From Rubrobacter tropicus (GTDB lineage: Bacteria; Actinomycetota; Rubrobacteria; Rubrobacterales; Rubrobacteraceae), in contig NZ_CP045119.1 in assembly GCF_011492945.1 (NCBI RefSeq), positions 434,001-498,000 on the forward strand: DNA of 64,000 nucleotides. Direction: 5' to 3'. The notes under the pieces are model-generated. The model was not told the DNA's origin, searched no databases, and saw only the letters and a list, made by a program, of their open reading frames with translations. Numbering within the stretch: position 1 is the first letter of the stretch; each line of letters starts with the position of its first letter. This document shows, piece after piece, positions 49,554 to 57,740 of the stretch. Both the position numbers and the translations under genes were made by a program.

Positions 49554-50779
49554 TGGGGCCGTTCGGCTTCGATTACAGGCTGGTCGCGCCGGAGAAGCTG
49601 TTGAGCCTGGACGACTACAGAAGGGAGGCGAAACGCAGGCTCCCGAAGATGGTCTGGAGTTACGTAGACGGCGGCGCGGACGACCACGTGACCATCAGCG
49701 ACAACCGGGAAGCATTCGGTCGCTGGTCGTTCAGAACGAGGGTCCTCGCCGGCCACGCCGCGCGCGACCTTTCGGTGAAAGCCGCCGGGGTAACGCTGGA
49801 CCTCCCTATCATCCTCGGTCCGACGGGGTTCGCCGGGCTGTCGTACTGGCGGGGTGACATCGCGGCTCTCAAGGCCGCCGAGCGTCATGGCACGCGGTAC
49901 GCGGTCAGCACCGTTTCCTCGTGGTCCATAGAGGAGATAGCCCGAGAGTCCGGTGTGGACCACTTCTTCCAGCTCTATCCGCAGTCGGGAGAACTCGCGG
50001 CGAGCCTCATGCGGCGGGCGTGGAACGCCGGACAGAAGACGATGTTCGTGACCGTGGACGTACCGGTGAGGGGGAATCGGGAGGGGGAGCGAAAGCACGG
50101 CATGGGCATACCGCCCGTCCTGACGCCGAGGCGGCTCCTGAACGTGGCGAGGCACCCGAAGTGGGCTCTGGACGTGCTGCTGCATCAAAGGATCGGAGGC
50201 AGGAGCCTTGCGACGACCGGTGGCGTGACCGGTGCTATCGAGTCTATCGAGATCCAGTCCCGCGAGCTCATGCAGTCCACCCTCGATTGGGACGACCTCG
50301 CGTGGATGCGCGACAAGTGGAAGGGAAATCTCTACATCAAGGGCGTTCTTGACCCGGAGGATGCGACGCGGGCGGTGGACCTCGGCCTCGACGGCGTGGT
50401 CGTCTCCAACCACGGCGGCAGGCAACTCGACTTCACACCGGCGACCCTCGACGTGCTGCCGGACATCGCCGACGCCGTCGGCGATCGCGCCGAAGTCCTG
50501 ATGGACGGGGGGGTTCGGAGGGGAAGCGACGTCGTCAAGGCGCTCGCGCTCGGGGCTGACGCGGTCCTGATCGGTCGTCCGTACCTCTACGGGCTCGCCG
50601 TCAACGGCGAGGACGGTGTCGCGCACGTACTCGACATCCTCAGGGAGGAGATCGACACGACGCTCGCGCTTATGGGCGTGGGCAGCGTTGCCGAGCTCGA
50701 TCGGTCGTGGATCGTGCCGAGGGCATCGGCCGCGGCGCAGAGTCAGAACACGTCTGCTTTCCGGGACCAGACCGTCTAG
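49553..50779 (+). CDS. FMN-dependent alpha-hydroxyacid oxidase/dehydrogenase (LldD-like)
   Basis: This is a 408-residue TIM-barrel flavoprotein of the lactate/glycolate/mandelate oxidase family. Motifs: MVWSYVDGGADDHVTISDN, PIILGPTGFAGL, FFQLYP, the catalytic His and Arg in VVVSNHGGRQLD, and LMDGGVRRGSDVVKALALGADAVLIGRPY. It oxidises an L-2-hydroxyacid to the 2-keto acid. It is coupled to the RraA-like gene (GTG overlapping the stop) and 18 bp from the SMP-30 gene. The 2-keto acid could feed the RraA-like enzyme, or result from its action. Confidence 0.92.
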   Translation: MGPFGFDYRLVAPEKLLSLDDYRREAKRRLPKMVWSYVDGGADDHVTISDNREAFGRWSFRTRVLAGHAARDLSVKAAGVTLDLPIILGPTGFAGLSYWRGDIAALKAAERHGTRYAVSTVSSWSIEEIARESGVDHFFQLYPQSGELAASLMRRAWNAGQKTMFVTVDVPVRGNREGERKHGMGIPPVLTPRRLLNVARHPKWALDVLLHQRIGGRSLATTGGVTGAIESIEIQSRELMQSTLDWDDLAWMRDKWKGNLYIKGVLDPEDATRAVDLGLDGVVVSNHGGRQLDFTPATLDVLPDIADAVGDRAEVLMDGGVRRGSDVVKALALGADAVLIGRPYLYGLAVNGEDGVAHVLDILREEIDTTLALMGVGSVAELDRSWIVPRASAAAQSQNTSAFRDQTV

Positions 50780-50797
50780 CGACAGAAAGGATCGACC

Positions 50798-51685
50798 ATG
50801 AGCTTTGCAAGCGAGAAACCGACGCTCCCGACGAACATCGAGAAGCTGGCGGAGGGAGTCGGATTCGCCGAGGGGCCCGTCATAACCGAGGACGGAGAGA
50901 TCTTCGTCACCTCCATCGACCAGGGCCGCGTCTACCGGATAACCGGTTCTGGTGCTGAGGTCCTCGCCGACCTCGGGGGCGGCGCGAACGGCGCCGCCCT
51001 CGCCGAGGACGGGACGCTCTACGTCGCCCAGAACGGCGGCCGGTGGAGCCCCGAGGGCCCGTGGTGGGGCCCGGACTCCATCGGCGGCGTCCAGGCCGTG
51101 CGCCCCGACGGCACCTTCGAGTGGGTGAACAGGGACCCCATCGCGCCGAACGACCTCTGCTTCGGACCAGACGGCTACCTCTACGTGACAGATCCAACGA
51201 GGGCCCCGCGCGCCGCGGACGGCCGCATCTGGCGGGTCGATCCCGCCTCCGGAGAGGCCGAGTTGCTCGTATCCGTGCCCTGGTTCCCGAACGGCATCGG
51301 GTTCGGCCCCGACGACGCGCTCTACCTGGCCTCGACGTGGGATTCCCGAATTATCCGCTTCTCGCTAGACGAGGGCAAACCCGTCGATCCCCAGACCGTC
51401 GTACAGATGGAGTACGGACACCCCGACGGGTTCGCGTTCGACGTCGAGGGGAACCTGCTCATAGGCGCCATCTCCGATGACGACGACACGCCCGGCGACA
51501 TACAGATCTGGGACCCCTCCGGTACGTTGGTGGACGTCCTGGAGCCGGGTCCCGGCAGCAAGTACACGAACGTCGCGTTGACCCCGGATCGCAAGCTGAT
51601 CATAGCCGCCTCGTCGCTCGGCCAGGTGCTCAGCATCGAGGACTGGCCGACCGCCGGGCTACCCCTCCACCCGTTCCGGTCGTGA
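50798..51685 (+). CDS. SMP-30/gluconolactonase family protein
   Basis: This is a 295-residue six-bladed beta-propeller lactonase: GFAEGPVITEDGEIFVTSI, PNDLCFGPDGYLYVTDPT, FPNGIGFGPDDALYLAST and GHPDGFAFDVEGNLLIGAI carry the Glu, Asn and Asp metal ligands. It would hydrolyse a sugar or aromatic-derived lactone. AAAGGATCGACC precedes ATG 50798. It belongs to the RraA-lldD transcript. Confidence 0.92.
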   Translation: MSFASEKPTLPTNIEKLAEGVGFAEGPVITEDGEIFVTSIDQGRVYRITGSGAEVLADLGGGANGAALAEDGTLYVAQNGGRWSPEGPWWGPDSIGGVQAVRPDGTFEWVNRDPIAPNDLCFGPDGYLYVTDPTRAPRAADGRIWRVDPASGEAELLVSVPWFPNGIGFGPDDALYLASTWDSRIIRFSLDEGKPVDPQTVVQMEYGHPDGFAFDVEGNLLIGAISDDDDTPGDIQIWDPSGTLVDVLEPGPGSKYTNVALTPDRKLIIAASSLGQVLSIEDWPTAGLPLHPFRS

Positions 51686-51770
51686 CCCCGATGCGGGTAG
51701 CCGCCGACACAGGTGAGCAGAACAGAAGAAACGGTAGGCAACCGCTTCACCGAAAGGAGTAGGAAGCGAG

Positions 51771-53117
51771 ATGAGCACATCCTACGATCCCGCGACCGCG
51801 AGTTCCGGAACCGGTCAGGAGACCGGTTCCAGGCGGCGCGTGGTGATCTCGACATACATCGGCACGGTCATCGAGTGGTACGACTTCTACCTCTACGGCG
51901 CGGCCGCCGCCCTCGTCTTCAACGTCTTGTTCTTCCCCGAGTTCAGCCCTCTGGCCGGCACGCTCGCCTCCTTCGCCACGCTCGGCGCGGGCTTCCTCGC
52001 GCGTCCGATAGGAGGGATCGTGTGGGGACACTTCGGTGACCGCTTTGGCCGGAAGAGGATGCTGGTGGCGAGCATCGTGATCATGGGGGTGGCGACCACG
52101 CTGGTCGGCCTGTTGCCGACTTACGCCCAAATCGGTGTCTGGGCGCCGGTACTGCTGGTGTCCATACGGATCGTGCAGGGCATCTCGGCCGGCGGCGAGT
52201 GGGGCGGCGCCGCCCTGATGGCCCTGGAACATGCCCCAACCCGCCGGCGCGGGTTGTGGAGCAGCGTGGCCCAGGTAGGCGTGGGCAGCGGAATAGTGCT
52301 GTCAACGCTGGTCTTCTCCCTGTTTACGAGGATGCCCGAGGGGGCGTTCATGTCCTGGGGCTGGAGGGTCCCTTTCCTCCTCGCGTTTCCTCTGGTCGCG
52401 CTCGGGCTGTACATACGGCTCAAGGTCGAGGAGAGCCCAATCTTCCAGGAGGCGCAACGCCGCGGCGAAGACCGGGCGGACGAAGCCGGGGTGCCCATCG
52501 TGGAGCTGCTGCGCCACCAGTGGCGCAGCGTCCTGATAGCCATTATGCTCGTGATCGGGCCGTTCGCGGCGAGCGCCGTGTTCATTACCTTCGGCCTCAG
52601 CTACGCCGCCCAGGTCGGCTTCGACAGCACGACCGCGACCGGTGCCCTGGTGGTTGCCGCCACGGTCTCGGTAATCGGCGGGATTCTGTCCGCCGCCGCG
52701 TCTGACTATTTGGGCCGACGACCTGTGTTCATGACCGGGGCCGCGCTGCTGGCCGTCATGTCGTTCGTGGTTTTCTCTGCGTACAATACCGGCTCGACAG
52801 TACTCCTGTTCCTGGGGTTGAGCATCACGTACGGAACCCATTCCGTGATGTACGGCCCGTTGGCCGCATTTCTCTCGGAACTGTTCGCAACCACCACCCG
52901 GTACACGGGTGCGTCCGTCGGCTACCAGGTGGCCGGGGCCCTCGGCGGCGGATTCGCACCTGCCATTGCAGTCATCCTGCTCGGTGCCGCGGGCGGACCC
53001 CCGAACACCCTGTACGTCTCTCTGTTTATGGCCGCTTGCTGCGCGGCAAGCTTCGTGGCCGCGTATCTAAGTCGGGAAACGTATCGACTGGACTTGACGA
53101 AGGTGTCGAAGAGTTAG
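51771..53117 (+). CDS. MFS permease, metabolite:H+ symporter (MHS) type
   Basis: This is a 448-residue permease with twelve membrane segments. IEWYDFYLYGAAAALVF in helix 1, RPIGGIVWGHFGDRFGRKRML after helix 2 and ISAGGEWGGAALMALEHAP are hallmarks of the MHS group, which brings in shikimate, alpha-ketoglutarate, proline or aromatic acids. AAAGGAGTAGG precedes ATG 51771. It likely imports the acid degraded by the surrounding enzymes. Confidence 0.93.
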   Translation: MSTSYDPATASSGTGQETGSRRRVVISTYIGTVIEWYDFYLYGAAAALVFNVLFFPEFSPLAGTLASFATLGAGFLARPIGGIVWGHFGDRFGRKRMLVASIVIMGVATTLVGLLPTYAQIGVWAPVLLVSIRIVQGISAGGEWGGAALMALEHAPTRRRGLWSSVAQVGVGSGIVLSTLVFSLFTRMPEGAFMSWGWRVPFLLAFPLVALGLYIRLKVEESPIFQEAQRRGEDRADEAGVPIVELLRHQWRSVLIAIMLVIGPFAASAVFITFGLSYAAQVGFDSTTATGALVVAATVSVIGGILSAAASDYLGRRPVFMTGAALLAVMSFVVFSAYNTGSTVLLFLGLSITYGTHSVMYGPLAAFLSELFATTTRYTGASVGYQVAGALGGGFAPAIAVILLGAAGGPPNTLYVSLFMAACCAASFVAAYLSRETYRLDLTKVSKS

Positions 53118-53119
53118 TT

Positions 53120-53974
53120 GTGGCGGCGGAGCCGCAGGCAACCGCTCCGGGGGCGAAGCCTCGGGACGGGTTCGCTCCGTCCGCGAGAGACGCCCCGAAG
53201 AGCGTCTCCCTGCGCCACGAGGTGGAAGGAGAGGGCGAGACCGTTCTTCTCCTCCATCCCGTCGGCCTGGATCTCACCTGGTGCGGCCCACTGGCGGAGC
53301 GGCTACGCCCGCACTTCCGCGTCCTGCGCGTCGACCTGCGAGGCCACGGGGGTTCGCCCGTGCCGCCCGGACCCTGGCGCATAGAGGACCTCGCCGCCGA
53401 CGTACACGCCCTGCTCGGCGCCACGCGCCTGGGCCCGGCGCACGTCGTCGGTCTCCTGTTGGGCGGCATGGTCGCCCAGGTCCTCGCCATCGACCACCCG
53501 GACGACGTCCGTTCTCTCGTGCTGTCGGGCACCGCATGCACCTTCGCCCCCTCGGTACGAGAAGCCCTCGCCGCCCGGGGAGCCGCCGCCGAAGACTGCG
53601 GGATGCAGGCCGTCGTCCGGCCCACGCTCGAACGCTGGTTCACGCCCGGCTTCTTGGGCTCCGAGTTGGTCGAACGGTGCCGACAACGCCTCCTTTCGGA
53701 CAACGTCGCCGGCTGGGCAGCGACCTGGCGCGCCATCTCCGTCTTCGACGCGCTCCCCAGGCTGCGCGAGATCTCCGTCCCCTCCCTCGTGGCTGCCGGC
53801 AGCGTCGACACGAGCACCCCGCCCGAGGTCGCCCGAACCATCGCCGAAGCCATCCCAGGCGCCACCCTCCATACCATGCCCGGTGCCCCGCACATGGCGC
53901 CCTTCGAACGCCCCGACCTCTTTGACCCGCTCGTCCTCACTTTCTTGCGAGGACTGAAAACACGGCCCCTCTAA
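53120..53974 (+). CDS. Alpha/beta hydrolase lacking the nucleophile serine (3-oxoadipate enol-lactonase-like)
   Basis: This is a 284-residue alpha/beta hydrolase resembling PcaD. The oxyanion region LLLHPVGLDLTWC, the loop DLRGHGGSP and the C-terminal APHMAPFERP histidine are present. The nucleophile elbow should read GLSLGGM, but reads G111-L-L-L-G-G-M, so the catalytic Ser is replaced by Leu113. It may be inactive, a binding protein or carry a base error. GTG 53120 begins two bases after the MFS stop, placing it in the same transcript. Confidence 0.82.
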   Translation: MAAEPQATAPGAKPRDGFAPSARDAPKSVSLRHEVEGEGETVLLLHPVGLDLTWCGPLAERLRPHFRVLRVDLRGHGGSPVPPGPWRIEDLAADVHALLGATRLGPAHVVGLLLGGMVAQVLAIDHPDDVRSLVLSGTACTFAPSVREALAARGAAAEDCGMQAVVRPTLERWFTPGFLGSELVERCRQRLLSDNVAGWAATWRAISVFDALPRLREISVPSLVAAGSVDTSTPPEVARTIAEAIPGATLHTMPGAPHMAPFERPDLFDPLVLTFLRGLKTRPL

Positions 53975-54524
53975 CGTGGCCGGGCTCGAGGGAAACGCCA
54001 ACAGTGTTCCCGATCGTCGCCACAGCGGCGACACCGGTTCTCCCATTCGGCGAGGGTAGGATCCGCGAACGCCCGTCTCCGAGACGGACCAGCCGCATGC
54101 GTGGCGCCAGATGCGTCTGGCGCGGAGAACGATTCATGCCGTCTGGAGTAGGGTTGCCAAGGTCTGGCCGGGCAAACCTCACGCCGTAGGTTCGAATATC
54201 GAGTCAGGGTCAACGCCGGACGGTGGATGGTGCCGCGCTGGGACGCTTGTTTCAGTATCCGGCCCAGGAGTAAAACAAGAGGCATCGAATCGGGCACTTG
54301 TTTCACTCAAGAGCGACAACAAGAGCGGCGGACCTCGATCTGCTGGTGGGACCAAGACACGTTCCCTTGCTGACGCGACGGTGAGACGGCGCGGTTAATG
54401 GCGGATCTCCTCTTCCCGTCGAAATCGGTCTCCGACGGGACCGATTAACCGTCAAAGCCCTTTCGGGGCCGAACCGGAGCAGAAAGAAATCCCCCGTAAT
54501 CTGCGTAGGTGTGGGGGATTCGGC
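53975..54524. other. Non-coding gap with hairpins
   Basis: No gene is supported here. Two hairpins are visible: GCGCCAGA-TGCG-TCTGGCGC (54104-54123) and AATCGGTC / GACCGATT (54423-54446). GGTTCGAAT near 54190 resembles another T-loop scrap. The stretch marks the change from the catabolic cluster to the accessory island. Confidence 0.6.
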
Positions 54525-54568
54525 GGCGCGCTCGGCAGGACTCGAACCTGCGACCTCCTGATTCGTAG
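54525..54568 (-). other. 3' half of tRNA-Arg(ACG), likely attachment-site scar
   Basis: On the minus strand the sequence reads from an anticodon loop CTACGAA through TCAGGAGGTC, a perfect T-arm (GCAGG-TTCGAGT-CCTGC) and the acceptor strand CGAGCGC. The 5' half of the tRNA is absent. The 3' ends of tRNA genes are typical integration sites for tyrosine recombinases, so this looks like the copy left at one end of an integrated element. Confidence 0.7.
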
Positions 54569-54683
54569 CGAGCGGCTCCGGGGGCTCACTGAACCCCACC
54601 GGGTCCCGTTTGGCCCCCGTTTACGGGCCCTTCGCCCTGATCCAAGCGTCGTCAAGTCTTCATAAACCCCGTGGGCCCCCACC

Positions 54684-54704
54684 CATAAGTGGTAGCGTAA
54701 GTGG
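54684..54704. repeat. Direct repeat, left copy
   Basis: A 21-bp stretch running from CATAAGTGG to CGTAAGTGG recurs with one mismatch at 57121-57141. Internally TAAGTGGTAG is repeated. Between the left copy and the cassette lies another T-loop-like GGTTCGAATCCTGC (54763-54776). The copies bracket the low-GC cassette and may mark its ends. Confidence 0.55.
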
Positions 54705-54812
54705 TAGATTGACGGTCGCGGCCGGGCCTCCAATGCGCCTAAGTCCGAATCGCTCAGTCCTGGTTCGAATCCTGCGAATGCGCAGAGTTTGAGGTTTGTG
54801 CAAAATAGACCT

Positions 54813-55610
54813 ATGAAACTACGCATTCAACTCTACCGACTGGATAGGTGCGGCTTCTACCGCAGGGGACGACAGGACGCCGACTTCGGGAGCATACAGG
54901 AATGGTACATGGATTTCCTCGGGTGGCTCGAGCCGAAGAGGCTAGCAGGTGTGCCACTGCCACATACCAGCACGTTGGCAGAAGAGAGGAACGATGTTCC
55001 GTTGGACATATATTGCGTCGGCGTGACGGAAGACGGGCGAGGAAATTTCGGAGTGTCGTTGTTCAGCAGGAGCCTCGGTGAAGAAGAGGGCGGAACGGTC
55101 ATGGCGCCCGACGCGTCTCTAGGTAACCCCACGTTCCTGAGCAACGAGCTAAGGCCGGGGGCGATACCCGGATGGCTCAGCTACTTCTGGGTGGTGCCCG
55201 CCGAGAACATAGTCGTGGCCCTCATGCCCGCGAGAGCGGTCGCCAGCATCGATTCTTTCCGTGAGTACTTCCTCGGCTACCTGCGGAGCGAGAGCGAGTA
55301 CCTGGACGAGATGTACCAAAAGGTCGATGTGGCCACGGGGACGAGCAAACCTGTATACAGGTACAAGAATCGTCGGGGAGAATATGCTCATGGGGTGTTC
55401 CCCAGCCTGCAAGTCTCTCAAGAAGTGAGCAACGCGGGCCAGATAAACAGCATCAAGAACAGCTGGCGAGAGATCAGAAGTTTCATAATGCGCACCGAGA
55501 CACTGTACCTGGCCGAGGAGGACAAGGGCGAGGGGGTTGTCAACAAACTGCTGGATAGCTCGCTGTTCAAGCCGAAGGAAGAGACGCAGTCAAACCAGAG
55601 CCCGCCGTGA
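54813..55610 (+). CDS. Protein of unknown function, first gene of low-GC cassette
   Basis: This is a 265-residue protein (ATG 54813; an in-frame start lies at 54789) that I do not recognise. It begins KLRIQLYRLDRCGFYRRG and has WLSYFWVVPAENIVVALMPARAV as its most hydrophobic part, an acidic, Gln- and Ser-rich C-terminus, and mixed alpha/beta composition. No signal peptide or membrane helix is evident. Its stop overlaps the start of the next gene (GTGATG). Base composition is visibly lower in GC than the flanking regions, suggesting transfer. Position in a defence-like island makes an anti-phage role possible, but this is only inference. Confidence 0.65.
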   Translation: MKLRIQLYRLDRCGFYRRGRQDADFGSIQEWYMDFLGWLEPKRLAGVPLPHTSTLAEERNDVPLDIYCVGVTEDGRGNFGVSLFSRSLGEEEGGTVMAPDASLGNPTFLSNELRPGAIPGWLSYFWVVPAENIVVALMPARAVASIDSFREYFLGYLRSESEYLDEMYQKVDVATGTSKPVYRYKNRRGEYAHGVFPSLQVSQEVSNAGQINSIKNSWREIRSFIMRTETLYLAEEDKGEGVVNKLLDSSLFKPKEETQSNQSPP

Positions 55611-55915
55611 TGCAGCTGAAGGTGAAATGGCACCCACAAAGCAGGGAAGAGGTCGAACAGGTCGTAGACGATTGGATGTCCGAACCGCGAACGGAGAACT
55701 CCTGGGCGGGCGTCATGTACAAGAACGACGGCAGTCAGCACAAGTTCGACGTCGCCAAGTGCAGGGATACGGTGAACGTGCAGGGCGGCACGCTCCCCCA
55801 ATCCAGGTGGAGCGAAGAGGACCTGAGAAGGGGGTGGGAATTGGTGAGTGAGCGGGTAGAACAATTGATACGGCAAGCCAAAGAATCCAGGACACCGGAC
55901 GCTGAAACCGAGTAG
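55607..55915 (+). CDS. Small protein of unknown function, second gene of cassette
   Basis: This is a 101-102-residue soluble protein starting at GTG 55607 or ATG 55610. It is rich in Trp, Glu and Arg (KWHPQSREEVEQVVDDWMSEP, WAGVMYKNDG, RWSEEDLRRGWELVSERVEQL). The C-terminal half is a likely amphipathic helix. Overlaps both neighbours in the cassette. No family recognised. Confidence 0.65.
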   Translation: MMQLKVKWHPQSREEVEQVVDDWMSEPRTENSWAGVMYKNDGSQHKFDVAKCRDTVNVQGGTLPQSRWSEEDLRRGWELVSERVEQLIRQAKESRTPDAETE

Positions 55916-56468
55916 GGGAAAGACGGCAGGACTCATAGTATTCACCAGCATCGTTTTCGGTGTCGGGGCTTTTTGGAACGCGGATCTTCCCTTTATCGAG
56001 AGCACGACCAACGCCCTCGTGACCATCGCGGCCGTCGTGTTCGGTATCCTCGGAATATGGATCACCGCACTCAATCCTTTGAAGGTTTTCCGTTCGGATG
56101 CGCCAACGGGGGAAAGCGAACAGGAGCTTATCAACGACCTTCAACCCTTCTTTATAGTGTCGCTATTCGCTTTCTCCGCGGTGGTAGTACTGAGGCTACT
56201 TGTTTTCGTGATCCCACCAACGGCCGACTCGGTCGGCATGTTGGTGGAGGCTCTTGTTGAGCGAGCGAACGGCGGCAAAGATTACGTCTTCGAGTTTCCC
56301 GCGGCTCTCGGTACAGCAGCGAAGGTTCTTGCCGGAGTGGTAACGGTGTTCTTGTTCTTGGTCGAAGCTGTTTTGGTTATCGTGAACCTCAAGCCTCTGT
56401 TCGAAGCCAACAAAGAACAGGTCAATCAGAACATAGAACGGAGCAAGGGCTCCAACAAGCGCAAGTGA
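55902..56468 (+). CDS. Membrane protein of unknown function, third gene of cassette (probable CTG start)
   Basis: The frame codes for about 188 residues if begun at CTG 55902, with an AGGAC site about 12 bases upstream. The first standard start, GTG 56019, would delete the first membrane helix (GLIVFTSIVFGVGAFW). Four hydrophobic helices are seen (also LVTIAAVVFGILGIWI, PFFIVSLFAFSAVVVLRLLVF and VLAGVVTVFLFLVEAVLVIV) and a Lys-rich tail. No family recognised. A membrane partner for two soluble proteins is a layout common in abortive-infection systems. Confidence 0.55.
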   Translation: MKPSRGKTAGLIVFTSIVFGVGAFWNADLPFIESTTNALVTIAAVVFGILGIWITALNPLKVFRSDAPTGESEQELINDLQPFFIVSLFAFSAVVVLRLLVFVIPPTADSVGMLVEALVERANGGKDYVFEFPAALGTAAKVLAGVVTVFLFLVEAVLVIVNLKPLFEANKEQVNQNIERSKGSNKRK

Positions 56469-56667
56469 AAGCTTTTTATTCCGTGTGCATAGTTCGTGTG
56501 TGGGCAGGTCTACGCCTACGTTGCGAACGTCGGACTAAGGACGGCGCTTCTGGTGCCTTGGGCGACCACGCAGGGTAATCGCGAACCTGCCACTCGCACA
56601 CCTTGGTGGTGACACAGTCCGGAGGAATGCCGGGAAGCAGAGCAGAGGCACGACTCTATGCGCGGGT

Positions 56668-56898
56668 TTAGTCCTGCGCCATCTCATCCAGGTTATTACC
56701 GGCCTTACCGTCGGGGTTGGTACGAAGGTACTCGCCACCGTCCTTCTTTTTGACCGCGTGGGCGTTCTCCAATCCGCCCCGCTTGGCCATCTCGATTGCC
56801 CTCTCCACGGGAGTGAAGTTTTGGTTGCCTTTGAGCTTGACGTGACTGATGTTGCCGTCGCGGTCTTGTCTCGCGTCGGTGACCTTCCTTTTGGCCAT
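56668..56898 (-). CDS. DUF3892 protein
   Basis: This is a 76-residue protein: KVTDARQDRDGNISHVKLKGNQNFTPVERAIEMAKRGGLENAHAVKKKDG-type text ending EYLRTNPDGKAGNNLDEM, the mark of DUF3892. Function unknown; common in mobile and accessory regions. I chose ATG 56898 (with GGAGG-type site) over the longer frame. It is convergent with the three-gene cassette. Confidence 0.82.
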   Translation of the reverse strand: MAKRKVTDARQDRDGNISHVKLKGNQNFTPVERAIEMAKRGGLENAHAVKKKDGGEYLRTNPDGKAGNNLDEMAQD

Positions 56899-57222
56899 TC
56901 GGCCTCCCTTCCGCGTGTGCCGTCGTCTCACGACCACTATAACGCCGAAGATTCACACGGGACAGGGTCACCAGGGACTCCACCGACAAGCGATAATCGT
57001 TGGGAAGAAAGGTCTTGTCGACGATTAGTCCAGGGTTCCGTGGACTCTGTTTGGCTTAGTTTGCGCCTCTTGCTCGGCAACGATACCGTTGGATCCTTCG
57101 AATCTCCAGGGATTGGTACACATAAGTGATAGCGTAAGTGGAAATGAAGTGTCCCCGGGATGGCAAGGTCTCAGAGGTCGTAGGATGGACGACGATGGTC
57201 GCGTTCTTCTGGGAGGTGGACC
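56899..57222. other. Gap holding the right direct repeat
   Basis: No gene is supported. The right copy of the 21-bp direct repeat lies at 57121-57141, preceded by TTCGAATCTCC, a T-loop-like scrap. Confidence 0.5.
57121..57141. repeat. Direct repeat, right copy
   Basis: Matches the copy at 54684-54704 with one difference (GTGATAG for GTGGTAG). Distance between copies is about 2.4 kb and encloses the unknown cassette and the DUF3892 gene. Confidence 0.55.
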
Positions 57223-57567
57223 GTGGCGAACGAGGGAGACACCGGCAGTGCTTTCCGCTTCGAGACGACCTTGAAGCCGGGCGAGGATCCTAAAGATGCC
57301 GAGACCCGTTGGTACCGGTGGGACAAGGAAGAGAAGCGGTGGGAGTTCTACGGCAACGAGATGCCGCCCTGGGACGAGCTCTCCGAAGGCGCCAAAGGCA
57401 CCCTCTCTCGGGTGTACGATCTCATCTTCAGGGGTCTCTACGAAAAGGAGCGGGGCGAGGCCATAGGGCGGGGCATGAGCCCCGAAGAGCTTCCGGAATC
57501 ACCCGAGACCATACTGGAGGTCCTCTACTACCTGGACAAGGCTACGAAGCACCAGGCCGAAGATTAG
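57223..57567 (+). CDS. Hypothetical acidic protein
   Basis: This is a 114-residue protein from GTG 57223, preceded by GGGAGGTGGACC. RWYRWDKEEKRWEFYGNEMPPWDELSEGAKGTLSRVYDLIF is Trp- and Glu-rich, and the C-terminus is helical. No known domain or motif. It lies alone between the direct repeat and the Fic gene. Confidence 0.6.
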   Translation: MANEGDTGSAFRFETTLKPGEDPKDAETRWYRWDKEEKRWEFYGNEMPPWDELSEGAKGTLSRVYDLIFRGLYEKERGEAIGRGMSPEELPESPETILEVLYYLDKATKHQAED

Positions 57568-57740
57568 AAGCCCCCGTTGTTCTTCAGCACTCCGTCTCAC
57601 GGATGAGCCCTTGAAGGGTAGGCCCGTCTCCGCTGTGCAAGACCACCCCGACGCGCCGCCGCTCGGATCTTTGCGCAACCGGCGTAGAACAAGGGCAGAA
57701 TTATTCAACTCGAAGGGTATATTGTAGAATAAGCGGCGCG

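Noticed and set aside
54525-54610. Complete tRNA gene on the minus strand
   Set aside because: Only the anticodon loop, T-arm and 3' acceptor strand are present; there is no D-arm or 5' acceptor strand.
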